DNA of 64,000 nt from Rheum nobile (lineage: Eukaryota; Streptophyta; Magnoliopsida; Caryophyllales; Polygonaceae): the NCBI GenBank assembly GCA_027886185.1, contig WOAB01000159.1, positions 3,286,001 through 3,350,000 of the forward strand, written 5' to 3'. Numbering within the stretch: the stretch's first letter is position 1; each line of letters begins with the position of its first letter. This document shows, one piece after another, positions 25,296-37,030 of the stretch. The position numbers and the translations under genes are program-made. The notes beneath the pieces were generated by a model, which saw only the letters and a program-made list of their open reading frames with translations, was not told the origin of the DNA and searched no databases.

Positions 25296-26007
25296 GTCTG
25301 GTAGAGGTTCTTCAGAAAACATGGGAGGATGCAACCGGTGCTAATTAGGCCACGGGCCAAAATGAAGGAACTGACGACAACAAGGTTGTTGAAGAGGAGG
25401 CCGCTGCATTGCCTTAGGAACGCTTCTCCTGGTTCCCAGTGTTGTAACCTCACAGTGTGCTAGTAGTTCCCCTAGGATCCTACTACCCTCTTCTACCCTT
25501 TTGTTGTCTTCCTTAAAGGTTGCTTATGTTGTTGTCTTTCTAGGTTGTCTTTGTGATGTTTTGTGGATTGTCTTACCCTGCTCTTGAACAATGTTATGGT
25601 TTTATTAAGTTTAATGACTACTTTTGGCTACGATTCTATGATTGACTTATCTTTGCCTTAAGTTTCTATTATGGTTCTCTTACGGGTTTAATGCAATTGT
25701 TTATTTCCTTAGCTATCCTGTTCTTAACATGTTAACTGATCTTTTCGATGATGTCAAAAGGGGGAAGATGGATAGGAACCTTGAACTTTGGAAACTACTT
25801 GACTAATAGAAACTCTGAACTCGTTCTACTTCTAAGGAGGAATTTGAATAAACTCGGTCATTTGCTTAGGGGGAATTTGCAACCATTTGATGTTCTCTCG
25901 TTAATTTATAATGTTGTAAATCCCTTAAACTCAACTGGTCTCATGAAATTCACATCCTATTATGTTGCCAGGTTCCTTATATTTGTCATCATCAAAAAGG
26001 GGGAAAT
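25296..26007 (+). other. 3' untranslated region and polypurine tract, Sirevirus copy 2
   Basis: The region is non-coding and ends in a polypurine tract at 25993-26005 (an A-run then GGGGGAAA) directly before the 3' LTR. A similar purine run lies near 25757-25767. The tract primes plus-strand DNA in this family. Confidence 0.75.
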
Positions 26008-27129
26008 TGTTAGGAAATGGAACTCTGGAACTTCGGTTCCCCTGAGAGTTCCTTTCCTCAGTCTCTCTACTTTTGATAATGACAAATATTTTGATACTAA
26101 TGTTTTATCTCAAAGATGTGCTTTAAGGAACCACGGGACAAATACCGAAAGCATGGAAGCCAAACAGGACAAGAGAACCAAGCAGCAAGCCAAAGGAAGG
26201 AACCCAGGTGTGCCCAGAAATGCAACATGTGATGTTGCGCTTCCCGAGAAATCTGGGAACACCAACCTCGGAGAAGAGAAAGTTGAAAATGACTTGTGCG
26301 AAGCTTCCAAAGTCTGCCATTGTCCAGAGCAAAACAAAAAGATGCCTAGAACACATAACCTCGGACAAAGAAAGGTGAAAGCGACTTGTCATGGAACCTG
26401 TCGCTGTCCAGAAGACAGTTCCAAAGTGCCCAGGTTGTCGAACCTCGGAAGAAGGAAGTTGGAGAACGACTTGGCTGAAGCAGTTGACCAACTAAGAAGG
26501 ATTATGAGCTGCCTAGATTGTTGGTATGTGTCAAAGGCAGCGTGAATCAAGGACAACCACACATCCTAGGGCAAGCTCGATCTGAGGGAACCAAGAAAAG
26601 ATCAAGCTGCAAAAAATCCACTATAAAAGGAAGACTAACTCAAAGGTTATCTTCAAGCACTTCAATACGCATCACACTCAATAGCAAACATCAAAGTGTG
26701 AACCTTCAAACAAGATCATCAAAGCAAACCGAGATCAAGAGGAACCAGTCAAGGAATCGAAGAGCTGAGTGCTAAGTTCCTGTGAGTGTAAGTGAGATAG
26801 TTCCTAGGTGCTAAGGTCTGTTTCTTGGATTGATTATTGATTGTGTTAAGTTATCTAGGATTACCTAACTGTGTATAAGGTACAGAAACTGTGTGTTTGT
26901 TCCTAAGATAAGCTGTAACCAAAAGATATAAGAAATCAAGAAGTAGACCTTGAAATCCTTTCAAAAGAAAGGTAGTGGTTTTTATCCTGGATTGCTAGTT
27001 GGCAATAAAATGTTTCCACTATAAGGAACTTGTTCATTTGTGCTTGATTGTTTAAATTCCGCTGCGAAGGGAACTGAGAATTGCTATTCTTAGTTCCTTA
27101 GTTATTTATCTAACAATCTCGGTCCTACA
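26008..27129 (+). repeat. 3' LTR of Sirevirus copy 2
   Basis: The LTR is 1,122 bp with TG...CA ends. It pairs by diagnostic bases with 10014-11135. TATAAAA lies at 26622-26628. The right flank CAGGT is the other half of the CCTG-type target duplication beside copy 1. Confidence 0.93.
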
Positions 27130-27246
27130 CAGGTCCGACCTGACCCTTACCGTTTGGTTTGGCTTTGAAGGATCTAGCACGATCTCGTCATGTTTTTCCA
27201 TTTCTGGTTCGACGTATCGACTAGATCCTTCGCTGAGCTGTGATTG

Positions 27247-27249
27247 CTA
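27247..27249 (-). promoter_or_regulatory. UAG stop between G1 protease and RT, in leaky-stop context
   Basis: The minus strand reads I-A then TAG CAA TCA, and the frame stays open beyond it into the RT leader. CAA TCA fits CAR-YYA, the context that promotes read-through of UAG in tobacco mosaic virus and in the soybean Sirevirus SIRE1. G2 and G4 have the same arrangement. Confidence 0.6.
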
Positions 27250-29497
27250 TGCGATCTTATGTTCGGCTGCGCTTTTCATGGAGGCGACATAGCATTCATT
27301 GGCCATCCTCTGGTCTCTTTTGATTTCTTGGACTCCCCACTTGGTAGGGAACTTGATGATTTGATGGTACGTCGAGGGTACCGCCTTCATAGCATATATC
27401 CATGGCCTGCCAAGAATGCAATTATAGGGAGATGGGCAGTCTAGGACTAGAAATTTCACCTGTTGGTTTACTCCTTCGGCGTATGTCGTAAGAACGATTT
27501 CGCCGATAGTATGTTTAACTTCGCCGCTGAATTCGACTAGTGGAGTCGATTTCTTGATAAGATCATCTTCGCTCAGACCCATCCCTTTGAGGGCGTCGAA
27601 GGTCAAGAGATTGGTTGAACTTCCTGTATCGATTAGTACTCTACGTATCAAACAATTTCCAATAGACAAAGAGATTACCAGACCATCGTGATGGTTTTCT
27701 GACCCGTCGATATCGGACTCGTCGAACGTAACCGTTGGGAGGTCGGAGATCCTGGTTTGTCTGGACTCCAGCGTCTCGGGCTTACTGCCTTTGATTTCTT
27801 TCGCATGTCGTTTGGCTACAGAGTACGTATTCCCACATACGTCCGAGCCCCCTGAAATGGTATTGATAATTTTTGTATGGACAGAAGATGGAGGTTTGTC
27901 TTGTTTTACTTGATCTCGTCGCTCCATAGTATCCTTGGCTCGTTCCGAGATTACGTTACGCAAGAGCCCATGCACGAGTAACCTGGCGACCTCTTTACGT
28001 AAGGCGATGCATTCGTTTGTCGAGTGACTGTGGTCACCGTGGAATTCGCACCACCTGCTCATGTCCTTTTTGACATCCGGTCGGTCGTTCTTTCGGGGCC
28101 ATCTTACCTCTTTCCCATACTTGTCGAAACTCTTGACGAGCTCCAATACAGAGATATTGAAATTGTAAGACTGAACCCTAGGAGGCAACGTTGGACCATC
28201 TCTCCAGTCTTGGGACCTGTCCTAGAAGGAGTTTACCTGATTCTGCTCGTTTCGATCACAAAAGTAGGGGTGATGACGTCTGTCTCGACGGTTGTCGGAA
28301 GAGGATTTGCGGTTGGACTGGTCGAGTCCATGGGATGCTTTTCACGATTCACGATCCTCTTCCAAACGTACCTCAGCCATGGTTTTGGCTTGGACATCTT
28401 CGAAGCTTCTGTATGGGTAATTGGTGATCTCATTGTAGAGGTTGCTATCCTTGATCAGACCTTGTCGGAAAGCTTCGATGGAGGTGGTGACGTCGCAATA
28501 GGGGATCGCAACTTTTTCCTTATTGTACCTGTTAAGATAGCTCCGGAGAGGTTTGTTATACCTTTGGGTGATTCGATAGAGATCACTTGACTGCCTTTCT
28601 AGCCTTCGACTACTGGCGAATTGGATTTTGAAGGAGTTGACCAGATCCGCAAACGAGGCGATTATTCCCTGAGGCAAACGCATAAACCAGGTTAGGGCGG
28701 GACCCGCGAGAGTCGTGCCAAAGCTTTTGCACATGACAGCCTCGCGGCTCTCCCTTGGAATAGATGTAGTCATTCGTTTTTGTTTATAGAGAGAAATGTG
28801 ATCATCTGGGTCGTTGGTGCCGTCGAATGTCGCCATGCTAGGAAGGTGGAACTTCTTTGGGATTTCGACTCTGGCGATCTCTCCGATGAATGGAGATTCC
28901 TCGTATCCACCCGACGCTTCCTTCTCGGTCGGCTGTGGAACTCCGGGAATTCTAGCGATGCGATTGTCAAGTGTCTTCATGTGCTGACTGAGTGTCTGTT
29001 GGACGAGAGCCAGGATGTCAGGAGGATTGGTAACCTGTGGTTCGTCGATTCGGGTTCCTACTGACCCGATCGGTGTAGAGAAAGTAACATAGTTAGTCAA
29101 AAACGGATTGACCAGAGGAGTTCGAGATGTACCCTCAGTATGTCCGGGGCGTCGTACGCTCGGGGGGGGTCAGTTCGACGCCATTCATATCGAGACGTGT
29201 CTGGATGTTGCTATGGATGGGCATCCGTCTGGATCCAGAAGCCATCGATTGTACCTGCGACTTAAGAGACTCATTTTCACGGGTTAGTTCTGCAATCTCG
29301 ACCTCGGATTGGGTGGATAAGGTAGCCAAGGCTTCAGTCTTTTGGCGTTGCTGGGCAAGTTCCTCTTATAGGGCGGTCATTTTTTGGGCAAGCTCTTGGA
29401 GTTGGTTTGGAGTAGGATTTTCGGTTGTGTTTCCTTGAGCTTGGGTGTCGTCTTCGAGGCGTGGCTCCTCGGTACCGGTAGGTGGGTTGATAGTCAT
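27247..29497 (-). pseudogene. G1 gag and protease
   Basis: The start ATG at 29497-29495 follows the primer site by about 40 bases and opens M-T-I-N-P-P-T. The Tat gag core is clear (SMATFDGTNDPDDH, LTWFMRLPQG and YNKEKVAIP), followed by a CEFHGDH zinc-binding region near 28050. The retropepsin-like protease has VLIDTGSSTNLL near 27640 and an ILGRPW flap-end motif. Stops interrupt it, for example near 29370 and at 28342 (CGT-type codon to TGA). The block ends in the UAG discussed separately. Gag would form the particle and protease would process the polyprotein. Confidence 0.85.
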
Positions 29498-29553
29498 GGT
29501 TGGAGGATTTTTGAGATGGTGATCGGCAAGTTTCCCCACGGTGGGCGACAAAT

Positions 29554-30043
29554 TATTTTGGGACGAAAAGATCGGTCGACCTAAATTGCCTTAGACGGGG
29601 TAACGAGTCAATCGGATAATAAAAAATCAATCCAAACCAAATAGACAATCAACCAAGCAAAGAATAGATACGAAATGGCAATGTAATTTATATATCAATT
29701 GATGACTGAATCAGATCGAAATACAACTTATCCTTAGAGAATAAAGGATCGAGCCCTGTCCGACAAGCATTTTGGTGTTTCGATCGGCAGCGATCGGGTA
29801 GAATCTCCGGGGGGTTTGAGTGAGAGTGAATATGCAAGTAGGCCTCTCGAAGGGTAAGTTAGTGGATGTTGTGTGTAGACGTGTGTTCTTCCGTTTGCTT
29901 CTTCGTGGTCTATTTATGGTAGTTTCTCCTTGTGTCCGTTATTTGTCTTCGTATTTATCCTCTATTAATTCTGTGCGAGATCTTTGGGATTTGCTCTTGA
30001 TTGCCATCATAATCTCTGTGTTTAATGTTGTTACCGTTGTCAC
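29554..30043 (-). repeat. 5' LTR of G1, inner part
   Basis: The LTR ends at 29554 (reverse complement ...CCCAAAATA), next to a primer site whose TGGCGCC has decayed to TGTCGCC. The remaining 162 bp of the LTR are at 46252-46413, separated by G2. Confidence 0.88.
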
Positions 30044-30713
30044 TATTGGGCCTGGCTTTCCCTGGGAGAACGTGTCGAGTAAATCAAGCCCAAGCCCACG
30101 ATAGATCGGAAGAACAAGGGAAAAGCCCAGAGGAGGCGACGAGACTTCTCTGGTCGAATGCCTTCCGACAGGATCGCAAGAATCTCGCCATACATTAAAT
30201 GCCTAGATCACGCAACGGCCACAACATTCAAGCCACCGTAATTACAATGATTTAATGGCATAATCCCCGCCATTACTCTCAGCATTGAAGATAAAGTATA
30301 CGATCAAGACATAACGGTAAGAGGAGTAAAAAGACTTACCATATTTGGACGAAGAGGAAGATAAGAAGGAAAAAAACACAAATTACGCGACACACAAGCA
30401 TTCTCGCTCAGAAATACATCAGAACAACATATCTGCTCCGAGCTTAGCTCTCCGAGAGTCATCCACGCTGATTCGTCACCGATCGTAACCTGAAAACCAC
30501 CGGTCGAGTCCTACCCGATCTCTTGTCTTACTACGATAAGTTGTATCTCGATTCGATCCAATTAACACGACATCTAATAAAATCATCTCGCTATTCTACA
30601 TTTATTCTTTGTTTGCCTATTATTTATTTGGTTTGGATTGTTTTCTATCATCCGATCGACTAGTTACCCCGTCTAAGGCGATTTAGGTCGTCCGATCTTT
30701 TCGCCCCAAAATA
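30044..30713 (+). repeat. 5' LTR of G2
   Basis: The terminus is TATTGGG where the partner LTR has TGTTGGG, so the TG end has mutated. Both LTRs end AAAATA rather than AAAACA. TSD GTCAC lies directly before it. Confidence 0.92.
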
Positions 30714-30716
30714 ATT

Positions 30717-30734
30717 TGGCGCCCACCGTGGGGC
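30717..30734 (+). other. Primer-binding site of G2
   Basis: TGGCGCCCACCGTGGGGC lies three bases after the LTR. TGGCGCC starts are usual for Tat primer sites. I do not assign the tRNA with certainty. Confidence 0.7.
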
Positions 30735-30768
30735 GACTTGCCGATCACCCTTCCGAAACTTTCCAACC

Positions 30769-33018
30769 ATGACTATTGACCCACCTACCAACTCTGAAGA
30801 ACCACGTGTCGAAGACGAAACCCAAACCGCAAGGAACACCACCGAAAATCCTACTCCAACCCAGTTCCAAGAACTTTCCCAAAAAATGGCCACCCTACAA
30901 GAGGAACTAGCCCAGCAACGCCAAAAGACCGAAGCCCTAGCCGCTTTGTCAACCCAATCCGAAGCCGAGATCGCACAACTAACCCGTGAAAATGAGTCTC
31001 TTAAGTCGTAGGTACAATCAATGGCTTCGGGATCTAGGAGTATGCCCATCCACAGCAACGTCCGAACATGCCTCGACATGGACAACGTCGAGCCAACGCC
31101 CCTGGGCGTGCGACGATCCGGATACGCAGAGGGTACATCTCGAACTACTATTGCCCATACGTTTTCGACTAACCATGTCACTTTTTCCACATCGATCGGG
31201 TCGGAAGGGGCCCGAATCGACGAACCACAGGTTACCAATCCACCAGACGTCCTGGCTCTCTTCCAACAGACGCTCGACCAACACATGAAGACGATCGACG
31301 ATCGCTTCAACAGGCTTCCAAGAGTCCCGCAGCCAATCGAGAGGGAAGCAACCGATGGATTCGAAGAATCCCCGTTCATTGAAGAAATCGCCAAGGTCGA
31401 GATCCCCAAGAAGTTTCATCTTCCCAGCATGGCGACATTCGACGGCACCAGTGACCCAGATGGCCATATTTCTATATATAAACAAAAATTAATGGCTGCA
31501 TCTATTTCAAGGGAGAACCGTGAGGCCGTCATGTGCAAAAGCTTTGGCACGACCCTCGCAGGTTCCGCACTAACTTGGTTTATGCGTTTGCCTCAGGGAA
31601 CGATTGCATCGTTTAAGGATCTGGTCAACTCCTTCAAAAGTCAATTCGCCAATAGTCGGAGGCTCGAAAAGCAGCCAAGTGACCTCTACCGAGTCACACA
31701 AAGGTATAATGAACCTCTCAGGAATTATCTCAACAGGTACAATAAGGAGAAAGTGGCGATCCCCCATTGCGACGTCACAACCTCCATCGAAGCCTTCAGA
31801 CAAGGACTGATCAAAGACAGCAACCTTTACGACGAAATTACCAAGTATCCATGCAAAAGCTTCGAAGACGTCCAGGCCAAGACCATGGCCGAGGTAAGAT
31901 TGGAAGAGGACCGCGAGTCGCGTAAATCCTCACGCGGATCCGATCCATCCGATCGAAAAAATCCCTCCGACAACCGTCGAGACAGGCATCCTCATCCCTA
32001 TTCTCGTAATCGAAATGAACCAAATCAGGTAAACTCTTTCCAAGACAGGTCACAAGATTGGAGAGACGGTCCGGCGTTGCCTCCTAGAGTCCAATCTTAT
32101 AACTTTAACGTTTCCGTGTCGGAGCTCGTCAAGAGTTTCGACAAATATGGAAAAGAGGTAAGATGGCCCCGAAAGAGAGACCGACCGGACGTCAAGAAGG
32201 ACATGAGCCGATGGTGCGAATTCCATGGCGACCACGGGCATTCGACCGACAAGTGCATCGCCTTGTGAAAGGAGGTCGCTAGGCTGCTCTCACAGGGGCT
32301 CCTGCGCGACGTAATCTCGGAACGGGCAAAAGCTACCATGGAACGACGAGACCATGTAAAACAGAACAAACCCCCATCTCCCATTCATACAAAAATTGTC
32401 AACACTATTTCAGGTGGATCGGACATATGTGGAAACACATACTCCGCGGCTAAGCGGCACGCCAAGGAAAGCAAGGGAGACAAGCCCCAATCATCAGAAT
32501 TCAAGATAAAGAAGACTTCCAACCTTCCGACGGTCACATTCGACGAGTCCGACTCCGACGGGTCGGATAGGCACCACGATGGTCTGGTAATCTCTTTATC
32601 CATTGGTAATTGCTTAATACGGAGAGTACTAATCGATACAGGGAGTTCGACCAACCTCTTGACCCTTGACGCTCTTAAAGAAATGGGCCTAACTGAGAAC
32701 CACCTAATCAAGAAGTCGACCCCACTGGTCGGGTTTAGCGGTGAGGTCAAGCATACGACTGGCGAAATCATTCTAACCACATACGCTGGATGAATCAACC
32801 AACAGGTGAAATTCTTAGTCCTAGACTGTCTGTCTCCCTATAATTGTATTCTTGGCATGCCATGGATACACGCTATGAAGGCAGTACCTTCAACATATCA
32901 TCAAGTCATCAAATTCCTCACTGAGTGGGGAGTCCAAGAAATCAAAGGAGATCAAAGGACCGCTAAGGAGTGCTACGTCGCTTCTATGAAGAGCACAGTC
33001 AAACACAAGACCGCATAG
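30769..33018 (+). pseudogene. G2 gag and protease
   Basis: The ATG at 30769 opens M-T-I-D-P-P-T as in G1. All blocks lie in one frame across 2.25 kb, with only point stops: TAG 31009-31011 (CAG in G1), TGA 32266-32268 and TGA 32791-32793. Gag motifs are SMATFDGTSDPDGH and LTWFMRLPQG, the zinc region is CEFHGDHGH at about 32216, and the protease has VLIDTGSSTNLL near 32625 and ILGMPW near 32850. The frame ends in TAG 33016-33018, which G1 and G4 share. Unlike the other stops, that one is probably original. Confidence 0.87.
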
Positions 33019-33024
33019 CAACCA
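33016..33024 (+). promoter_or_regulatory. UAG CAA CCA leaky-stop candidate in G2
   Basis: The in-frame UAG at the protease-RT boundary is followed by CAA CCA, matching CAR-YYA. The frame continues open to 33607 and then, beyond G3, into RT. Compare UAG CAA UCA in G1 and UAG CAA UUA in G4. Confidence 0.62.
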
Positions 33025-33607
33025 CAGAGCGGCGAAGGACCTAGTCAATACGCCGAACCAGAAATGGAAAAACTCGACAAGATCGCACTAGATCCTTCAA
33101 AGCCAGATCAAACGGTAAGGGTCGGGTCAGACGTGGACGACTCGACCATACAACAACTCCTTGACTTTCTCAGGACTAATGCCGACTGTTTTGCATGGTC
33201 GCATGAAGATATGGTCGGAATATCTCTAAACATTATTACTCATAAATTAAATGTGGATCCATCTCATCCTCCTATCAAGCAAAAATGCAGGAAGTTCGCC
33301 CCCGAGCGGAACAAGATAATCGACGACGAAGTCAAAAGCTTATTGGAAACAGGAAAAATAAGAGAGGTCCACTACCCTGAATGGCTAGCCAACGTGGTCG
33401 TAGTCCATAAGAAGAATGGAAAATGGAGAGTCTGCATCGACTTCATAGATCTCAACAAAGCTTGTCCCAAGGACTCATTCCCACTACTCCACATCGATGC
33501 CATGGTCGACGCAACGGCAGGACATGAAATGCTTACCTTCATGGACGCCTTCAGTGGCTATAATCAAATCCTCATGGAACCCGACGATCAAGAAAAAATT
33601 GCATTCG
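33019..33607 (+). pseudogene. G2 reverse transcriptase, N-terminal part
   Basis: The frame continues from the UAG through K-L-D-K-I and the RT entry motifs (CRKFAPERN, IREVHYPEWLANVVVV and D-F-I-D-L-N-K-A-C-P-K-D). It is cut at AFV by element G3. RT resumes at 41733 with the duplicated ATTCG, so the two halves join exactly in frame. Confidence 0.9.
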
Positions 33608-34930
33608 TGATAGGAGGGGATAGTCGTCGTACCCCTAATCAAAAGTAAATCCTAAAATCCTCACTAAACAAAGTATAGTAAGTAAGTCAGGGTCGATCCC
33701 ACAGAGAAGGAAGGAATTTAATGGTAGTAGCATGCAATGTCACAAAGGGGGGGTTGTATGGTTGGTTGGTCACAAACGAAACAAACAAAACAAAGTAGAA
33801 TGGATGAAATATCAATAGAGAAAAACACTTAGCCAAAGTAATGTCCACATAAGTCATTCGAAGGTTGTTCATAGATTAAGTCTTATCTTCCTATTCGGTT
33901 ATTCGTGTCCCGATCTTATGTAACTTCAGAGGGAAACCTTCCACAAAGAACCCTTACCAATGAATAACCCTAGTACCACTAAAGGTTCAACCCAAAGGCA
34001 GCAATGCATATAAGAATTAACCAGGATACACAGAATGCTCGCTCAGATGCATTTACCATGTAATCAATTCCCACATAGATATAATCCACAGATGCAGATA
34101 ACAATCATAGCTTGCTACTTATACTAGAGCGTTAGCCCAACAGTTCCCTAGTATTAGCAATAAGAATGAAATCAATAAACCTAGGTGATCAGTCTAGATA
34201 AACCAACAAACATTCAAATATGAATTTGCTCAGAGAAAAGATATAACTCAATAGGATAGATAGATAGGAACAAAACCTCACAACCAGATGAACGAACTCA
34301 TGCTTCCATTACCGGACTAAGCCAAAGAGGCTTAGCTCCTCATAGTCATGGTAGAAACTTCAAAGGAAATAAACAACGATGAATGAAAATTGCAACTAAA
34401 GTGTGGATCCCTAACCCTAATGCATAAGGAGAGTATTTATAGGGCACTAACAAATGACCTAGCCCATTAAGAAAAATAACTGAAATAGAAATAAGAAAAG
34501 GGAAAAGAAAACTAAAAAGATAATTCGGAATAAGTCCGAGCCTCTGCCGTGTCAGACCCGCAATCGCGGGTGGTGGACCTTGATCGCGGCCCATGTAGCT
34601 TCGCGCCCCTTCAATCTCTCCGCGCCCGCAGAAAACTCTCGACATGCTCCGAGGCCCGCGATCGCGGCACCCATGCCCGCGATCGCGGTTAATGCTCGGC
34701 ATTCTTGTCCTTTGTCTTGCACCAACCCGTATCCTCTTCACTCCTTGGCGTCTTCTCTTGATGGCTTCCTTCCTCAGTGTCTTCATGATCTCCAAAGTAG
34801 CTCAAACACCTCCAAAAACACCAACTTCGCCTCCAAACGCCATACACAAGAATGTGTCTAAATCTACCCGAATGGCACCAATAAAACCTCTAATAACTCT
34901 TACTTAAGCCCTACAAAGTAGTGCTTATCA
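33608..34930 (-). repeat. 3' LTR of G3
   Basis: The LTR runs TGATAAG...CCTATCA on the minus strand. It contains two close copies of CCGCGATCGCGG at about 34666-34690 and a decayed one near 34560. GGGATCGACCCTG near 33690 is shared with the solo LTR at 54491-55881. Confidence 0.92.
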
Positions 34931-35594
34931 AACTCCCCCATGCTTAGACCTTTGCTCGTCCTCGAGTAAACTAAAAGAAAGTCTACTCCTCCAATGTAGC
35001 ACCCAAGGTCTCAGGAAGCATATCCTCCAACTAAGAGTTACCTAACCCATGCCAAAGCTCCTGGCACCAATCTCATCTACAACACATCCACAACTCAATA
35101 AACTTGAGGGCAAGCAGAGTACTTCCCCCAAGCTCAACCCGAACATCCAATAGTGTACAGTGACCTCTAATCCTAGCCTCCATCTATGACTCCTTATGCC
35201 TCCCAGAGTGACCTACCCGACAATCCTTCTTTGTCTCCTCTTCTTATGTCGCCCCTCCAGGTAAAATGAGATCCTAAAATCACTCTTCTTTTTTCACTCA
35301 TTTTGCCTAGGAGCCCTTTCGGGTTTTCATCCTAGCCACTCATATTTTTCTCATAGATGTGCTCACAAAGCTCACGTCACTCAGACACCTTCTTACCCCA
35401 GCCTAGCGCTGGTCCGGGCCACCTGCTTATTACCCAAGCCGCCCTTTCGGGTATTCGACTTGTCCCAGGATTTTTTATTTTTTATTTTTATTTTATTTTT
35501 ATTTTTTTTTGAAAAGAAATGCTGAAATTCAAAATGCTAAAAATCAAAGTACAATGCTGAAAAAGAAATATGTACAAGATAGATAGTGAATACT
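34931..35594 (-). other. G3 spacer between ORF 2 and the 3' LTR
   Basis: The polypurine tract (minus strand GCATGGGGGAGTT) abuts the LTR. A second copy of the same word lies at about 35600-35611. The plus strand shows T-rich tracts at 35465-35515. No gene is supported. Confidence 0.6.
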
Positions 35595-37030
35595 CTACTC
35601 CCCCATGCTTAAATCATGCATTGTCCTCAATGTATGGAAGACAAAGAAAAATATGAGGGGAAAATAGAAATACTCACTGGGGTGGAGGCCAATACCCATA
35701 AGGGTTGAAGAAAGCCTCAGCACCTGGTCCTCAACAGTGATGAGGTGACTGTCTAGGCGGTTGGCGTGGTATGCAAGATTGACCTCCATGTTGCGCTGCC
35801 ACTCAGCGCTCCGCCGCTCCTGCTCATCCAAGCGGGTGGAGACTTGGCGTTCCCACTGAATGCTTCTCCTCTCATGCTCCTCTAGCCTCTAGGAGATGCC
35901 GCTTTCCCACTCGGCACTCCTTCGTATATGCTCAGCCTGCCTCAGCTGCAGGTTGGTCATTCTGTCCAGGAGCTGGTCCCAAGGTGCCCCTCCAGATCCA
36001 CTACTAGACCCAGATGCCTGGTAGGTATAGTCAGGGTAAACAGGTGGGCCCCTGGACCGCAGCGGGGATGGCACATCGCTCTCCATGTCCACCGCTGCAG
36101 TCGCTTCCTCCTCCTCCTCGTTGTCGTTGTCATCCCCTTCGTCTTCGGACGACGACCCCTGCTCTCCATCGGCATAGAGGTAAAAATCCATCGCCCGGGG
36201 CCCATAAGGCATCGGACGAGGCAGCCTCATTCGGCGGGTCCTTTCCTTCTTGGAGAGCCAGGTGTACTCTCCACCACGGTACTCCAGCAGATGGGATCTC
36301 CGCAGCAGTGTGATGTTGTAGGTGTAGATGTCGGCGGGGAAATCCCAATGGTCCGCGATGTTCTCGTATTACTGGGCGATAAGCGTCACCATGCCCCCCA
36401 TGGAAATCTTGCCGCCTGTCTTCTCCCTCAGCCCGAGACAGCTAGAGAGGAACAAATCAACCCAGTCGGGGGTGTTGTGGCTCTCCGGTGTCAAACACCA
36501 GAGCACTGTAAGGTCCAGCGTCGGAACCTTGTTCACCTCCCCATGTCCAAGGAAGGAAATGGCGAGCACCTTGTCCGCCAGCCTCAGACAGGGGTGCGTC
36601 AGCTTGTAGTTATACTCGCCGGCGCTGGGGTTGAGTACCTCCCGGGTCGCATCCTGCCAGAAGAGCTCTGGCAAGGTGCCTGCGGCCTCCCAATCCTCGG
36701 CGGGAGCCTCAGTAACGCCAAACAGGTCCCGTAGACCTTGGTAGGACATCATCCTCTACCGCTCCAGCAGGTTGAACGTGATCCCGTCGTCGTGGCGCTC
36801 CAGCGTGGCCAGAAACTCCAGGGTCAGCTCGTGCGAGGACGGGGCGGCTAGGTCAATGAAGTTGCCGAGCCCTCCGTGGCTCAGCAACTGTTGTGTGCAG
36901 TCCTCCAGTCCGAGTCGTTGCAGCGTTGGCCGATCGAAGAACTTTGTCTAGACGAACTTCCGCGCGCTGAACGTCTCCTAGTAGCGCCTGTGCCTCTGGC
37001 TCCTCATGTTGCCTACGAAGGCTGCCATGG
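35595..37030 (-). pseudogene. G3 second ORF, ATHILA ORF1-like, in place of pol
   Basis: Several open pieces in one minus-strand frame read from a likely ATG near 37030 through FFDRPTLQRLGLEDC, L-T-L-E-F-L-A-T-L, a glycine/leucine-rich middle (MMSYQGLRDLFGV at 36752) and an acidic tract of D and E near 36150. They end in a heptad-like RRSAEW repeat. In-frame stops interrupt it at about 36980, 36950, 36755, 36370 and 35889. The pattern resembles the ATHILA ORF1 proteins of plant retrotransposons, whose function is unknown. It is encoded on the same strand as gag, directly where pol would be. Confidence 0.6.

Larger units (their letters stand above)
17890..27129 (+). mobile_element. Sirevirus-type Ty1/copia retrotransposon, copy 2 (9,240 bp)
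   Basis: This copy has the same family and order as copy 1 but lies on the plus strand: LTR, primer site, gag, UAG, protease, integrase, RT, RNase H, truncated extra ORF, polypurine tract, LTR. It is 1,327 bp shorter, mainly because of one deletion near 24670 that removes most of the extra ORF. Stops and frameshifts make it non-autonomous. Confidence 0.93.
27130..30043 (-). mobile_element. Tat-type Ty3/gypsy element G1, 5' half
   Basis: On the minus strand this holds the end of the 5' LTR, a mutated primer site, gag, protease and the first codons of the RT region. The Sirevirus then breaks it at 27130. The continuation is at 11136 on the other strand. The rest of the 5' LTR lies beyond the nested element G2, at 46252-46413. 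Confidence 0.9.

Noticed and set aside
34580..34907. Open frames in the G3 LTR repeated at 41446-41709
   Set aside because: Both copies are in the LTR pair, so the repetition reflects LTR identity, not coding conservation.
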